From the NCBI GenBank assembly GCA_022316685.1, contig JAKJHU010000054.1, positions 3,260,501 to 3,324,500 of the forward strand: a stretch of 64,000 bases of DNA, given 5' to 3'. The stretch comes from Progne subis subis. Its lineage: Eukaryota; Chordata; Aves; Passeriformes; Hirundinidae. Positions 1 through 11,100 of this stretch are shown in pieces. The first letter of the stretch is position 1; the number at the start of each line of letters is the position of its first letter. A program made the position numbers and the translations under genes. The notes beneath the pieces were generated by a model. That model made no database searches. It saw only the letters and a list, made by a program, of their open reading frames with translations, and was not told the origin of the DNA.

Positions 1-481
1 GGGACAGGAATGGCTTTTGTGATTCCAGTAAGCCTGTGATTCATCCCTCTGCTTTACAGCCATCAGTGGATACAGAGATGTCCTTGCAAAAGAATTTCAT
101 CAACTCATTCTAAATCATCCTCTCTTCCAGCAACACCCTTCAAATTCCTCTTTGAGTAGACACCTCTCCCGGCTCCCAACACCTGAGCCAGTTTTCCTGT
201 CTGCTCTCACATTTCTTCCCCCCTCTTTCATCCCTCTTCTTCCCAAGTCCCTAACCGCTGCTGCTGCACTCTAACAACCAACTTCCCGGTGTTGCCACCA
301 CCATTAGGGGTTTTCCCCTACACAGTGTGCCCAAATCCTTTCCACCAAAAAAGCATCAGCCTCACTCTAACACCACGTAAACCCCCCAAATTACCAACTT
401 GCCGATGCCTGAAATTGGTAAATTCCTCTGGAATTAGCAACAGAAAAACCAGAATATCATCCGGAGGAGACTGAGCTCTCC
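1..481. other. Non-coding flank, no gene seen
   Basis: Pyrimidine-rich single-copy-looking sequence. The short open frames here have no recognisable domain and no convincing splice sites. Upstream exons of the fibrinogen-like gene, including its signal peptide, could lie here or beyond the left edge, but I could not identify them. Confidence 0.4.
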
Positions 482-502
482 TGTCGGGGGTGACCCCCGA
501 CA
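482..502. repeat. Near-perfect palindrome at LTR terminus
   Basis: Two 10-bp arms (TGTCGGGGGT and its complement) around one central base. It forms the last 21 bp of the LTR on the minus strand and would fold as a strong hairpin in the RNA. Confidence 0.85.
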
Positions 503-965
503 TTCAGGTGGTTTCAGGGTCTTTTTCCCCCCTGCTCAGCTCCGAGCCAAGCCAAAGGAAGAGACGGAGTCTTCAGGTGTAGATTTTTCAAAGTTGCATT
601 TTTCGTTTATTGTTTCTTATCTTACAAATTTCTCACAGTCCAACGAGATGTTTGCAGCTGCATGGACTTCTCACGTCTCCCCCCGAGCTGGGCAGTCCTT
701 AATCTTTTATACTAATTACTACATGTTCGTTATTTACTATTTCTTACCAATGTCTATCACTATTACTAAAAAGGTCATCTATACACTGACCCAATCCTCA
801 CAAACTACTTTGTGCCAACGTCACTGCAGAAATGGAGTGAGGGAAGGAGAAGGAAGAAGAAGGAGACAACGCCCCAGATTCTCCATTTTGTCCCCATTCA
901 CTCCAATGCTGTGAACCTAAAATTACTATTTTTTCACTCTATGGTAAACTAAACTATTTTTCACA
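482..965 (-). mobile_element. Solo LTR of an endogenous retrovirus
   Basis: Read on the minus strand, this 484-bp element starts TGTG and ends GACA, the TG...CA termini of a retroviral LTR. A TATA-type box (TATAAAAG) lies at about 704-711 and an AATAAA polyadenylation signal at 606-611 downstream of it, in the expected U3-R order. It is flanked by a 4-bp direct repeat CTCC (478-481 and 966-969), consistent with a target-site duplication. Its 3' end is a 21-bp hairpin-like palindrome (482-502, 10-bp arms). No gag, pol or env sequence adjoins it, so it is a solo LTR left by recombination. The family was not identified; it resembles passerine ERV LTRs. Confidence 0.72.
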
Positions 966-1188
966 CTCCCGTGGCCTGCAAACCCTCTCTCAGTTTAGGA
1001 AGTTTTTCCCATGGACTGAGATCAAAGCCAATGTCTCTCTGAGTTCTAGGCTGGGGTCTCAGAGCCCCCTGCCCAGGTCCCTGACCATCCAGGGCAACCA
1101 AAGGAATGCCCTGGACTCCAACACTCTCCTAGCAGGCATTTGACGTGTCTGCCCTCCCCACTCACTCCTGTCTCCTGTGTTAATTTAG

Positions 1189-2894
1189 ATGACGGTGATG
1201 GACACGTCCGACAGGCCAGAGACATCGCCCACCACGCGCCCGCGAGCCACGGTGAGTGCGCATCTGCCTGGGAGGTGTCACCACCGCTGGTGGAACCAGG
1301 AGCTCTCAGGCAGCTTACCCATGCCGGACACCACTGGCTCCTCCCAGGAATATGTTGATTTTCTGATGGGCTGCAGAGGTGCCACAGCTCATAGCCTCAG
1401 GGGGACTCTGCTACCAGCTGTGTCCTGGGCTCAGTGCTTGATGAGGTGCTTTTGCATGGGGAATTTTCCAGATAAAGGTCCAAACTGGAAAGTGATGCTT
1501 GCTCACTGGGAAGTGGTGATAAGTCATTTTCCTATTTTCACAACTCTCCAGTGGATGAGAAGGCTGGATCTGACAGAATTACTGAACTGGTGGGTCAACA
1601 TTAGCCCATAAGGACAAAGATAGGTCCTACCTGGGTGGGGACAGCTGGTGATAGAGGTACTGGAGCAAATTTCTTCCCAGCAGTGTGTAGGTACATTTAG
1701 CTGTTTGTTGAATGGTGCAGACACTCTGGAGCATGGAAAGGCCATAATCAAATCCAGATCAAGTCAGGAAGTCTCTAAAGAGCTGCATGGGCAAGGCTAG
1801 AGAACAACAATGGCTTTGCCCCGTCAAGATCCCAAGGGCTGATTTAATTGTTAGAGATATGGACGTCACAATCACCCTTTCTCTGGGGCAAAGCCCTAAA
1901 ACTCTGTGCTGTACCAGCAAGTGACTTTGTCCCCCAGATTTGCATTTGTCTGTGGTCATACATCATCTGCATGACACAGGCAGATCACCGAGACTGAGCC
2001 CACCCTAGAGGAGGGCCCTTGGGTGGCAGCGATGCCTGCCCTGGTCTCACCAGACATTTTCACAGCGTGTTCCCATCAGTTTGAATCCAGTCTTAGGAAG
2101 ATGTGAAGCTCAACGCTTACACTGATCATGTCAAGATTTTGATTTACTCCTTTGAGCGCATGGCAGGAATACAGCCTGGGAATGTGTGTGAGAAAGGATG
2201 TAGACACAGAAGGAATACCCCACTTTTAGGGGGATTTAATAACCAGCTCTTGTTTCCAGCCTCAGGTTGGCCCAAGGACTGCAGTGAGATTCCCCGTGGA
2301 AGCCACAGCGGCGTCTACATCATCCAGCCCAAAGGGCTCCACCACCTCGTGGTGTACTGCGAGATGAACGTGACCCACGGCGGCTGGACCGTCATCCAGA
2401 GGAACCAGAGAGACACTCCGGTCACCTGGGCCGAGTCCTGGAGCACCTACAAGTTTGGCTTTGGGAACGTGCGCACCGAGTACTGGCTGGGCACCGAGTA
2501 CATCCACCAGATCGCCAAGCAGAAGGTCTACCAGGTCAGGTTTGTCATCCAGGACTCCGCAGACAACTTGAACTTCGCGGACTACAACCTGTTCAGCGTG
2601 GAGGACGAGTCCCACGGCTACCGGCTGAGGCTGGGCTCCTACAATGGGACAGCCGGGGATGCCATGACCTCAGACAATCCCAACAACATGCACGACAACA
2701 TGAAATTCTCTACAAAGGATCGGGATCAGGACACCTACAGTAAGAACTGCGCCTACAGCTACGAGGGCGGGTGGTGGTACTCATCGTGTTACTCTGTGCG
2801 GCTCAATTACAAGGGCGGCATGACATGGGGCAACCTGTGCAAGGGGAACTGCAAATCCTCTCTTATCCTCATTAAACCGGCTTCGTATTGTTAG
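1189..2894 (+). CDS. Fibrinogen-like protein (FReD domain), 3' part of gene
   Basis: Secreted fibrinogen-related protein, similar to the bird 'fibrinogen-like protein 1-like' type. Last exon 2260-2894 (TAG at 2892-2894) has acceptor tgtttccag and encodes about 210 residues, a complete fibrinogen C-terminal domain. Visible motifs are the opening GWPKDC, SGVYIIQP, the hallmark GGWTVIQRN, the calcium-site pattern DRDQD, NCAYSYEGGWWYSSC with its cysteine pair, and a C-terminus ending PASYC. NVT and NGT are possible N-glycosylation sites. A probable preceding exon is 1189-1251 (acceptor aatttag, donor Ggtgagt, 63 bp); its frame (DDGDGHVRQARDIAHHAP...) joins the last exon in phase 1. The start codon, signal peptide and any coiled coil were not found. 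Ligand and role are unknown; relatives act as lectins, clot components or immune ligands. The domain call is firm, the small exon is moderate. Confidence 0.85.
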
Positions 2895-3315
2895 TGCTTC
2901 CTCCTCCTCCTGTCCACAGTGGACACTCTGCAAAGGCTCTGCGTGGCCAAAGAGCGTGAGCCTCTCTGGGGCAGAGTGAGGAGCACAAGGGTAGCAGGGC
3001 TTTAATGAAATGCCACTTTACAATCCCCCACTCCAGCTGCAGACTCCCCTCTGCTCAGCTCCGTTCCCCTGTGCTTGCCAATGATTCCTTGTCATTGTGT
3101 TCATAATCAAGAATTAAAAAAAAAAAAAAAAACACTTATGAAATTTGTGGATTCCACATGTACCTTCTCTGTAGGAGGAAGACACAGAGCCCTGGAGTTA
3201 ACATCAGAGAGAACTCACAGAAAGCAAAAAAAGCTGCATGCCCCAAATTTCCTTATACCCTGAGCCTCTCTGCAGTGTTTGATAAAGCATCCAATAAACA
3301 TGCTTGCTTGAGCTC
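2895..3315 (+). other. 3' UTR and polyadenylation signal of fibrinogen-like gene
   Basis: Non-coding sequence after the TAG. It contains an A-rich run at about 3115-3132. The first canonical AATAAA is at 3293-3298, so the transcript probably ends near 3315. Confidence 0.5.
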
Positions 3316-3413
3316 ATTCCTCAGTAATGACATCTGTTCTGTACCTCTGATCTTCTCCCCTGAGACCCAAGAAATCCCAAGTCACCTGCCAGGGCTGGAG
3401 TCTTGAGGCTTAT

Positions 3414-3512
3414 TGTAGAATCACAGCCTGGTTTGTGTTGAAAGAGACCTCAAAATCCATCCCATTCCCAACCCCCTGCCATGGGTAGGGACACCTTCCA
3501 CTCAAACAGGTT
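3414..3512 (-). mobile_element. CR1 LINE fragment, 3' end
   Basis: Shows the antisense CR1 3' signature: AGAATCACAG, then the variant TTTGTGTTGAAAGAGACCT and the CCCCTGCCATGGGTAGGGACACC block. It is truncated and diverged. Confidence 0.8.
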
Positions 3513-4740
3513 ACTCACCTGGAGAGAGAAAACCTTGAGTGTTTCTCTTGGACATAAGAAAATTAAATCCAGTTACACTGTGATACAGCCCCTGTGATCT
3601 GCACAGGGGGGTTCAGAAGGGACCTGGCACGTGGGAGAACTGATCCTGCATCATCACCACACTCACAGTCATGAGTCAGGAGTTGAGGCAATGTCCTGGT
3701 GCCAAGCTCCCACTCCTGCTAGGAAGCTGAACCTGTCAGGATGTGTTCTGTGCTGCCTGGCTGCATGTGCTGCAGAAACAGGATTTCAAAGGCATCAGTA
3801 GATCAGTCTGCTCTGATCATGAAGCAATGAACTTAAATGGAAGCAAAGGAGAAGGAGGCTAGGTGTTAGAAATGAAGAATTCCCTACTTGAATTAGGAGA
3901 CACTAATGAGGAATGGGACCACCATATCCAAGTTTCTGATGGATTAGATTTAGATGAACCTTTGCCAGGAACACACCAGCCAGACTTAATGCTGCGAGGC
4001 TGCAGGACAGGGTTCCTGGCAGCTCTGCTGTCCCATGATTGTCCCAGTACTGTTGGACAGACTGTCAGAGAAGCACTTTGGTATTCCTAAACCCTGCCTG
4101 GTTTTGTCCTGCAGCAGCACCGTTACAGCCACGAGTTTCACTTCCAGGATCAGCGACTCAGGGAAAACCCATCCCTGACCCACCAGCTGCAGAGACCAAT
4201 AGGCACTGGGAGCCATCCAGAGGTGTGAGAAATTAGAAAATGCTGAGAGAAATGAGCAGTGGGGGATGTCCGAGACAGAAAGGGCCTGACACTGCTCCAG
4301 GGAATGGCCCTCAGCACTGCAGAGTGGGGGCACCTGCCCCTGGGATGTCTGAGGAAAAGGTGAGCTCAGGGCTGCTCCTGCTGGAAGCATCTCTCAGGCC
4401 TCTACTTGCCCCACTGAGAGCCTCCAGCACCAGGCACTGAGCCCCCCAGAACAGAGCATGAAGCTGGTGGCGCCTCCACATACAGCCTGTGCCTGCACTG
4501 GAACCGGCACCACAGCACAGGGAGGGGATCCACAGAGCAGCTCCAGGATGGATCCGCGTTGGCTGGAAGAGCAGCTCTCCTGTGGCAGGGTCAAGAAGCT
4601 GGTAGAGCAGGGAGACGTGGCTGCTAGGGGGGTCCCGGGATTTTTCTAGGTTTCTGAATCCCTGTGAACATTTAGTGACCCTGTGGCAGCAGTTCCTGGT
4701 CCCGGTGGGGCAGCCTTCCTCAGGGACAAAGGGGCCCGCA
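3513..4740. other. Intergenic, no gene seen
   Basis: Lies between the fibrinogen-like gene and the VPS37D promoter. Several short open frames overlap on both strands, none with a recognisable domain or coherent splice sites. It becomes GC-rich towards 4700. Confidence 0.5.
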
Positions 4741-4750
4741 GAGACCTGCC

Positions 4751-4793
4751 GTGACAGGGTGACACCGTGACAGGGTGACACCGTGACAGGGTG
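4751..4793. repeat. 16-bp tandem repeat
   Basis: About 2.7 copies of GTGACAGGGTGACACC, upstream of the VPS37D CpG island. Confidence 0.8.
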
Positions 4794-4995
4794 CCCCACG
4801 GCTCCCACCTCTCCGGAGCCAGCGGGTAACAGGGCACCAGGCTCCGGGCAGAGAGGGGTGAAACCGCGGTGGCGGCAGGAGGGACTCGGCCAGCGGTGTG
4901 CGGGACGTGCACAGAGGGCTGCGGGCGGCACAGCGGGTGCACAGGGTGCGCACTGAGGTGCAGAGTGCACAGAGCGGGCTGCAGCATCCTGCAGC

Positions 4996-5125
4996 AGGGA
5001 GCAGGGTGCTCGCAGCCGGGAGCAGGGTGCCCACAGCCAGGAGCAGGGTGCTCACAGCCAGGAGCAGGGTGCTCACAGCCGGGAGCAGGGTGCTCGCAGC
5101 CGGGAGCAGGGTGCGCACAGCGGCT
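4996..5125. repeat. 21-bp minisatellite, VPS37D upstream region
   Basis: About six copies of a unit close to GAGCAGGGTGCTCACAGCCG with small substitutions. It is GC-rich and lies 310-440 bp upstream of the VPS37D start codon. The array keeps frames open on both strands, which produces spurious ORFs. Confidence 0.85.
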
Positions 5126-5206
5126 GCAGGGTGCACAGGGGGTGCAGAGTGCTCACAGAGGGTTCGGGTTGTGCCTCACAGCGGGTGTAGGGTGCGCAGG
5201 GTGCGC

Positions 5207-5207
<1 letters not shown>

Positions 5208-5250
<43 letters not shown>
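5208..5250. repeat. (GGAGCA)n hexanucleotide repeat
   Basis: About seven uninterrupted copies of GAGCAG/GGAGCA near the VPS37D promoter. It is followed by a short (GGTGC)n run at 5271-5295. Confidence 0.9.
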
Positions 5251-5259
5251 GCGTGTGTC

Positions 5260-5700
5260 CCCGGCCAGGGGCGGTGCGGTGCGGTGCGGTGCGGGCGGGG
5301 AGCGCTTCGTGCTCCGCTGCGGTTCCTTTAAGACCGGCGGGGGTGGCGGGCGCGAGGCGGCGCGCGCGGCTCCCGGCGGCGGGGGCGGGGGGTCCCGATC
5401 CCGATCCCGATCCCGATCCCAAGCCCGGACCCGGCCCATGTCCCGGCCTGCGGCGCCGCCCGGCTCCCCGGGCCGGCTCGGGGCGCTCAGCACGGCGCAG
5501 CTCCGGGCTCTGCTGCAGGACGAGCCGCGGCTGCAGCGAGCCGCCCGCCTCAGCAGGAAGGTACGGCCGGGGGGGCCGGGGGGCCGGGGCCGCTGTCCCG
5601 CAGCCGGCAGGGTCCGGCCGTGCGGCGCTCGCTCCTCCGGGGCCGTCCCGGTGCGCAAGGTGGAGCCGCCCGCGGAATTGGGAATTGGCGCTGCGGGGCC
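5260..5700 (+). promoter_or_regulatory. CpG-island promoter of VPS37D
   Basis: Very CpG-dense GC-rich sequence covering the first coding exon and the start of intron 1, without a clear TATA box except TTTAAG at about 5326. It also includes four to five TCCCGA repeats (5393-5420) just before the start codon. Confidence 0.6.
5393..5420. repeat. (TCCCGA)n repeat in probable 5' UTR
   Basis: Four to five copies of TCCCGA ending about 18 bp upstream of the VPS37D ATG, so probably transcribed in its 5' UTR. Confidence 0.85.
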
Positions 5701-7769
5701 GGTATCTCCCGCCGGCCCCGGTTCCGCTGCCCTTATCTTGACGCCCGTAATCTCCAGGGCTCCGGAGGAGCCGCAGAATCCACCGGCGGGGTGGGGGAGC
5801 CTCCGCTCGGGTGTGCGGATCGCGGCTGCGAGGGGCTCTCGGTGCTGGAGCCTCGGGCCACCAAACCTGTGGCCACCAAAGCCCGTCCGCTGCCCCCGCA
5901 TCCCCGAGATCCGGTGAGGCCCCGGCGCTCCGCCCGCCCTCCAGCCCGATCTCGGGGATGAGCCCCGCGCTCCCCCGGCTCCGCTGCGGAAACGGGCGCA
6001 GGTTGTTGTGGAATCGCTCTCGGCCCCATTTCAGCATCTTCCCGCTCGGTGGCCCCGAGTGCAGACGGTGTGTGCGCAGCGAGGGGAGGGTGCGCGTCCC
6101 TTCCGTGACATCCATGTCCTCTGCCGAGCGCTTTCCCCGCAGAGGGGCTGGGCAGCCGGCGCTGAGGTTTGCCACAGTCGGGTTTAGCCGCCCCGCCTTA
6201 GCCCGGCTCCAGCCGTCGCATTCCCCCGGGATGCGCCCCCTCTCCAGGCAAAGCAGAGGGATGGAGACAGTGCAGAAAAAAGAGGGTTCACCCCCGGATC
6301 GGCACGGACCCCCGCCCAGCAAGGTGCTGGATCCGACTGGTTCTGCCCGTTTCTCTCATTGCTGACACACACGGCCCCGATCCCATTCCCACAGTTCCAG
6401 AGTCTGCAGCTAGAGCGGGAAATGTGTTTGGCTTCAAATTGCACCCAGGCCAGGGTGAATCTGTCCCTGCGCCCACGGCTGGAGGATGGGAAGGCTTCCC
6501 TGGCCATCAAGTACCAGGAGCTGCAGGAGATCCGAGAGGCGTGTTGGGACAAGCAGCAGCGCCTGGGTGAGTGGGGTGCAGCCTGTGGGCTGAAGCACAC
6601 CCTGTTAATATGAGGGTGCTGGTGGGCTCAGCATTCTTGAACCTACCCCAGGGAAATGGTTCAGCCATAATCAGGAGTGGTGGGGGATGATGCTCCCCGT
6701 GACACAGCAAATCCATAGCTGGGACCAGTCATAGAATCACAGAATCATTTGGGTTGCAAGGCACCTTAAAGATCATCTCATTCCACCCTCTGCTGTGGGT
6801 AGGGATACCTTCTCCTAGACCAGGTTGCTCCAAGCCCAGTCCAACATGGCCCTGAATTAATTACAAGGATGAGGCATCCACGGCTTCTCTGGGCAGCCTG
6901 TGCCAGGGTGGGATGGAAGCCGTGGTGTCCATGTGGCTCCGGGGATGTGTCTGGAGGTGTTTCAGGGCTGTCTGATGCTTGGGGATGGGAAAGACAGCCA
7001 GCCCAGCAGTGGGGGTATCCAGGGGAACGTTGACAGCCCCATCCCCTTCTGACACACAGAGGCTTACCTGGAGAAGTGGAGCCCACAGAGCGCCCTGGGG
7101 CAGCTCCAAGCCAAGCTTGATGACTCGGAAGCAGAGTCAGAGGTGAGTTAGCTGAGACCCCTGTGCTGTTGTCCCTTCCATGGAGTGCTGTCCCTGCCCT
7201 CCCATATACCAGGGCCTGCAGAAGAGTCCGGGGTGCTCCTTCTAGTCCCACTGCCCATCCCACAGGTGCAGATAAAGCAGTTCCTGGCCCAGGACCTGCC
7301 CCTAGAGTCCTTTCTGGAGTCCTTCTGCCAGAGCCGCACACGCTCCCACGTCTGCCGGACGCAGCTGGAGAAGCTGCAGGAGCTGCTGCAGAAGGACCGG
7401 CTGCAGAAGGACCAGGTGGGCAGGGACCCTGTGGGCCCTGCGGGGTGCCCAGGTGCCCCAGCTAGCGTGGCACCAGCCCGCCTTGCCCCATTGCAGAGTG
7501 GAGTAACCCCCAAAGCCTTTGATCTCTCCTACGGCTTTGTGCCTGCCGTGCTCATCCCCTCGGAGGCTGTTGTGCCCTTTCCCGTGCCGACTGCACCTCC
7601 CAAGCACCATCTCCCAGCCCTGGGACAGCAGCCAGCATCTCCCTGCTCCGAAATTCCCAGCCTGGGCTCTCCCGTGCGCCTCGTTGGACACATCCCCCTG
7701 CTCAGTCCCCAGCCCGGCCGGGGGCAGCAGCAGCCGCAACACCAGAAGCAGGAACCTCCGCACCGGTAG
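5438..7769 (+). CDS. VPS37D: VPS37D, ESCRT-I complex subunit
   Basis: Subunit of ESCRT-I, which sorts ubiquitinated cargo into multivesicular endosomes. Coding exons are 5438-5560, 6395-6566, 7060-7142, 7266-7415 and 7497-7769 (TAG), giving about 266 residues; human VPS37D is of similar length. Exon 1 (GSPGRLGALSTAQLRALLQD, then EPRLQRAARLSRK) and exon 2 (FQSLQLEREMCLASN, IKYQELQEI) match the start of the Vps37 mod(r) domain. Exons 3-4 carry its helical remainder (SFLESFCQSRTRSHVCRTQ, LEKLQELLQK). The last exon is a proline-rich tail ending EPPHR, as in mammals. The start was chosen because it gives the family-like N-terminus. The 81-bp segment 7416-7496 has GT...AG ends but is also in frame, so splicing or retention both give intact protein; family spacing favours splicing. 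A CR1 fragment sits in intron 2. Confidence 0.93.
6729..6912 (-). mobile_element. CR1 LINE fragment in VPS37D intron 2
   Basis: Antisense CR1 3' end: CATAGAATCACAGAATCATTTGGGT followed by diverged matches to the ACCAGGTTGCTCCAAGCC and CTTCTCTGGGCAGCCTGTGCCAG blocks. It lies in the intron between exons 2 and 3. Confidence 0.85.
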
Positions 7770-8160
7770 CAGGGCAGGGACGGGGGATGTCCCTGCTCCT
7801 GTGCCTCCGGGGGGCTGTGCGGGAACACCGTGGGCAGGGAACGTGAGGGGTTGGGGGTGGTGCGGGCACAGCTCCGAAGGGCTGCAGCGTCCGTGGGGCA
7901 GGCACACGGGTGGGTGCTCACAGAGGGATGGAGGTGCTTACTTGGGGCAGGTGCTGTGGCCGGGTAGGGGGTCCTGCGTTTGGGGAGCTGCCGGGGGGAG
8001 GTCTCTGCATCCACAGCAAGAGGAATGTGACAGGAGGTGGGGGTGGGTGGCTTGTAGGGATGTCAGTGGGGTTAGCTGGGAGGGATAGCAGGGAGAGGGC
8101 ATAGGAGCGCTGGGTGTGCCACATGCTCCCTGAATAAAGCCTCTTTCCATGCTCTGTGTG
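7770..8160 (+). other. VPS37D 3' UTR with AATAAA
   Basis: Follows the TAG at 7767-7769. A canonical AATAAA is at 8133-8138, so cleavage is expected near 8155. Confidence 0.65.
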
Positions 8161-11100
8161 TGCTCTTTCCATGCTCTGCCCCTTGGCTCTGGCTGTGAAC
8201 AGCAGGATGGGACAGGCAGGGAGGAAAGGGTTACCAGGGAGCACCTGGCAGGCCTGGGGGTGACTGGCAGCCCAGGAGAGCCCTCCAGCCTGAGGAGCCC
8301 CCAGACCTTCCGTTTTCACTTTGCTCAGGACATCACTTCCCTGGGGAAGTTGAGAGCTCCTGCAAGGGGTGCAGAGCCTGCCATGAGTGTTTTTCTCTCG
8401 AGGGAGGTGCCAGGGGCCAGTTTGGCTCTGCACATGGGGAAGGCTTTTGGTGCCCAGAGATGCCTCGTGCCAGCAGCAAAGCCCTCACCCCGTGGAGGGT
8501 TGTGCCCCGTAGCCAGCTGGGCTTGCTCACAGCTTGGCAGCCACTGGTCACCTCAGCCTGCACTTTCATCCCCCTTTCTCATCCCCTCAGGGGCCATTGT
8601 GCCCTTCGTCATTCCTCATCCACCTCCCCCTTTCCACCAGCCCTAGATGGAAAAAGGGACAGGAGGCCCGAGCTCTCACTCTGTTTCCTCCCCGGCTCTT
8701 CTGTTCCTTTCCTTAGCATCACACAATGCATGTGAGTCCAGGGGGTGGTGTTCCCATCCCCCAGGGGACAGCCTGGCTCCTCCAGCTGCAGCCTCCTGGG
8801 CACCCTGGGGTGCTTGTTCCCTGCTGTGGCATGTCCATTGTGCTGGTTTTAGCTTTTGGGTTGGTTTCAGACTCTTCTTGTGCTCTCAGACCCTGTCTGG
8901 CTGTATAACTCTTCCCCTCTTTCCCAACTGCCTGCCCAACCTGCATCTAGTTGCTGGTATGTAGACTGCTTGGAAATCATCCCAAGCAGCAGAAAGCCCT
9001 GGCTCAGGCTACAAAACACCCCAAAATACAGGTCATTAGCTTGCAGTGTCTGATCACCCACCCCCATGAGGCTACCTGGCCTTATGCCAAACTTCAGCCC
9101 TCGTTTATGACTAATATTCCAGTATGAGCAGTTAAAGCAGGCTTAAATCCAGGATAAAGAGGAGACCAGCCACTGTGGCTTTATCGGCATGTGAGGAGGT
9201 GGCTGTCACTGAGATATTTGGAGTTTCACAAAGCTCCTGCTGCATTCCCAGGTCCCACTTTGGGCTCAGCCTGTCAGTGGAAGGCCTGTTTGCCAGTCAG
9301 GCTCAGTGCTCATTGTGTGTGAGCCCTGGCCAGAGGCAATGCTGGTCACTGCCCCGCCACAGGGGATCGGGCACAGCACTGAGGATGAGACGCTGCACGA
9401 GGAGCCCAAAAACCAGCCAGGCCCCACCAGTGCATTTCCCCAGGCAGTGCCTGCCCTGCATGGCTCCCCAGGGCTGGGCAGCCCCAGGCTGTGGGGGTCT
9501 GCCACCAGCTCCAGGACAAACTTCCCTGGCCCCTGCAGGCACTGGGTCACCCCAGTGGCCCCATGAGTGTGGACTGTCAGGGTGAGCAGCTGCCTCTGCA
9601 GCCTGGGGACGGTGAGTGTGTCCTATGAGAGCTGCAGCACAGAAGTGACGGTCTAAGCACCAAGGTAAGCTGTGCTGCCAGGGCCTGTCTGTCTGTCTGT
9701 CTGTCCATAGGAGCCCTGCAGCACCCCAGGCACCTGTCCTGCCCAGGAAACACTGCAGGCCCTGGCAACCCATGATCCTGCTGGGCTGGCCATCACCCCA
9801 CTTTAGGCTGGAGAAGCTTGGGATCCTTCGGGAAGCTGCCAAGCCAGGTGAGCCCCTGCCCTGGGGAGGTTCCTCCCACCCTGCAGCTGGTCCTGCCCAG
9901 TTTGGAGCACGCACTAGCTGGCCCAGGGTGGGTGGCTGGACACCCCACTTGTGGTGATCCTGGCAGGGGATGTCCCAAAGGTGCACCCTGTATCCCTGGG
10001 GATTGAGGGGTATCTGACCACTGCCACCGACAGCTCCAGGCCCTTCACAGCCAGCTGGGACTGGGGGCAAGGCTCTGCACAGGGACATTGGCTCCCAGGC
10101 AGAAGCTGGCAGTAGTCAGGGTGACCCCCTCTGCCCCTCCTGCCTGCACTGCGGCTCTCCCTGCCTGTCCCTGCCCTGCAGAATGAACTCAAGGAGGGTA
10201 AAGGTGATCCTGCTCACGCCGGAGAGGAGGAGGAGAGGTTGCCCCTGGGTGTGCACCTGCATTCATTTCTTCTGAGCCAGGCAGCAGCCTGGGCCCGGCC
10301 CCTCTGCCAGCTGGTGCAGAGCCAAACCCGGGCAGGGAGCTGGGGGTGCCCCCCCATCCCTGGCTCTCTGAAAGCCAGGCTGGATATGGAGCAGCCCCCA
10401 GCCCAGGAGAGCCAGAACTGCTGGGAGAAGAGGGGTGCCCCCGGGAAATCCCCTGAGCCACAACCCCCAGGCAGTGGCATGCAAAAGGGGTACAAACCTG
10501 GACTGGCACCAGCCAGGAAGGGGGTGCCAGTGTGCCCCGGCTGGGGCCCCCAGAGCAGGCATCGGGGCTGTTGAGGGAGGTCGATTAACAATTAACTCTA
10601 TTAACCAAGGAGTGGCCGCAGGGGATGCTGCTGAAGGGAGGAGGGAGCTGCCCCCATCCTCCGGTGCTGCCAACCGTAGCAGCCCTTCCGTGGGAGGGCA
10701 GAGCCACCAGCAGCAGGACTGGGGTGCAGAGTTCTGCCCACACAGGTGAGGGCTGGGGCTGTACCAGGGGCTGTTCCCTCACCCCCATACCTGCCAGAGC
10801 AGCCCCTTTTGGGGGGAGAGGCTGATGGCCACCCCTTACTGCTGCTCAGGACTCTGCTCCCCCAGCCTGCAGTTCCCCGTTCCTGCCCCTCATGTCCCCA
10901 GCCCGCACTAAGATCTGCCAGCAGCCAGCTTTGACCCCTTCCTTTCCAAAGAGCAGGCCAGCTACTCCAGGAGGAGGCCCTGAGACCCCACACTCCCAGG
11001 CTGCAGCACCCACCAGCTGAGGGGAGCAGCTCAGCACCCCAAAGCTGCAGTTATGGGGACGTCAGCCCACGGAAAGGGACTGGGTAGGAGTGGGGTCTGC

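Noticed and set aside
4898..6322. Open frames of 240-390 codons on both strands around the VPS37D promoter
   Set aside because: GC-rich CpG island and tandem repeats suppress stop codons; the true coding segment there is only VPS37D exon 1.
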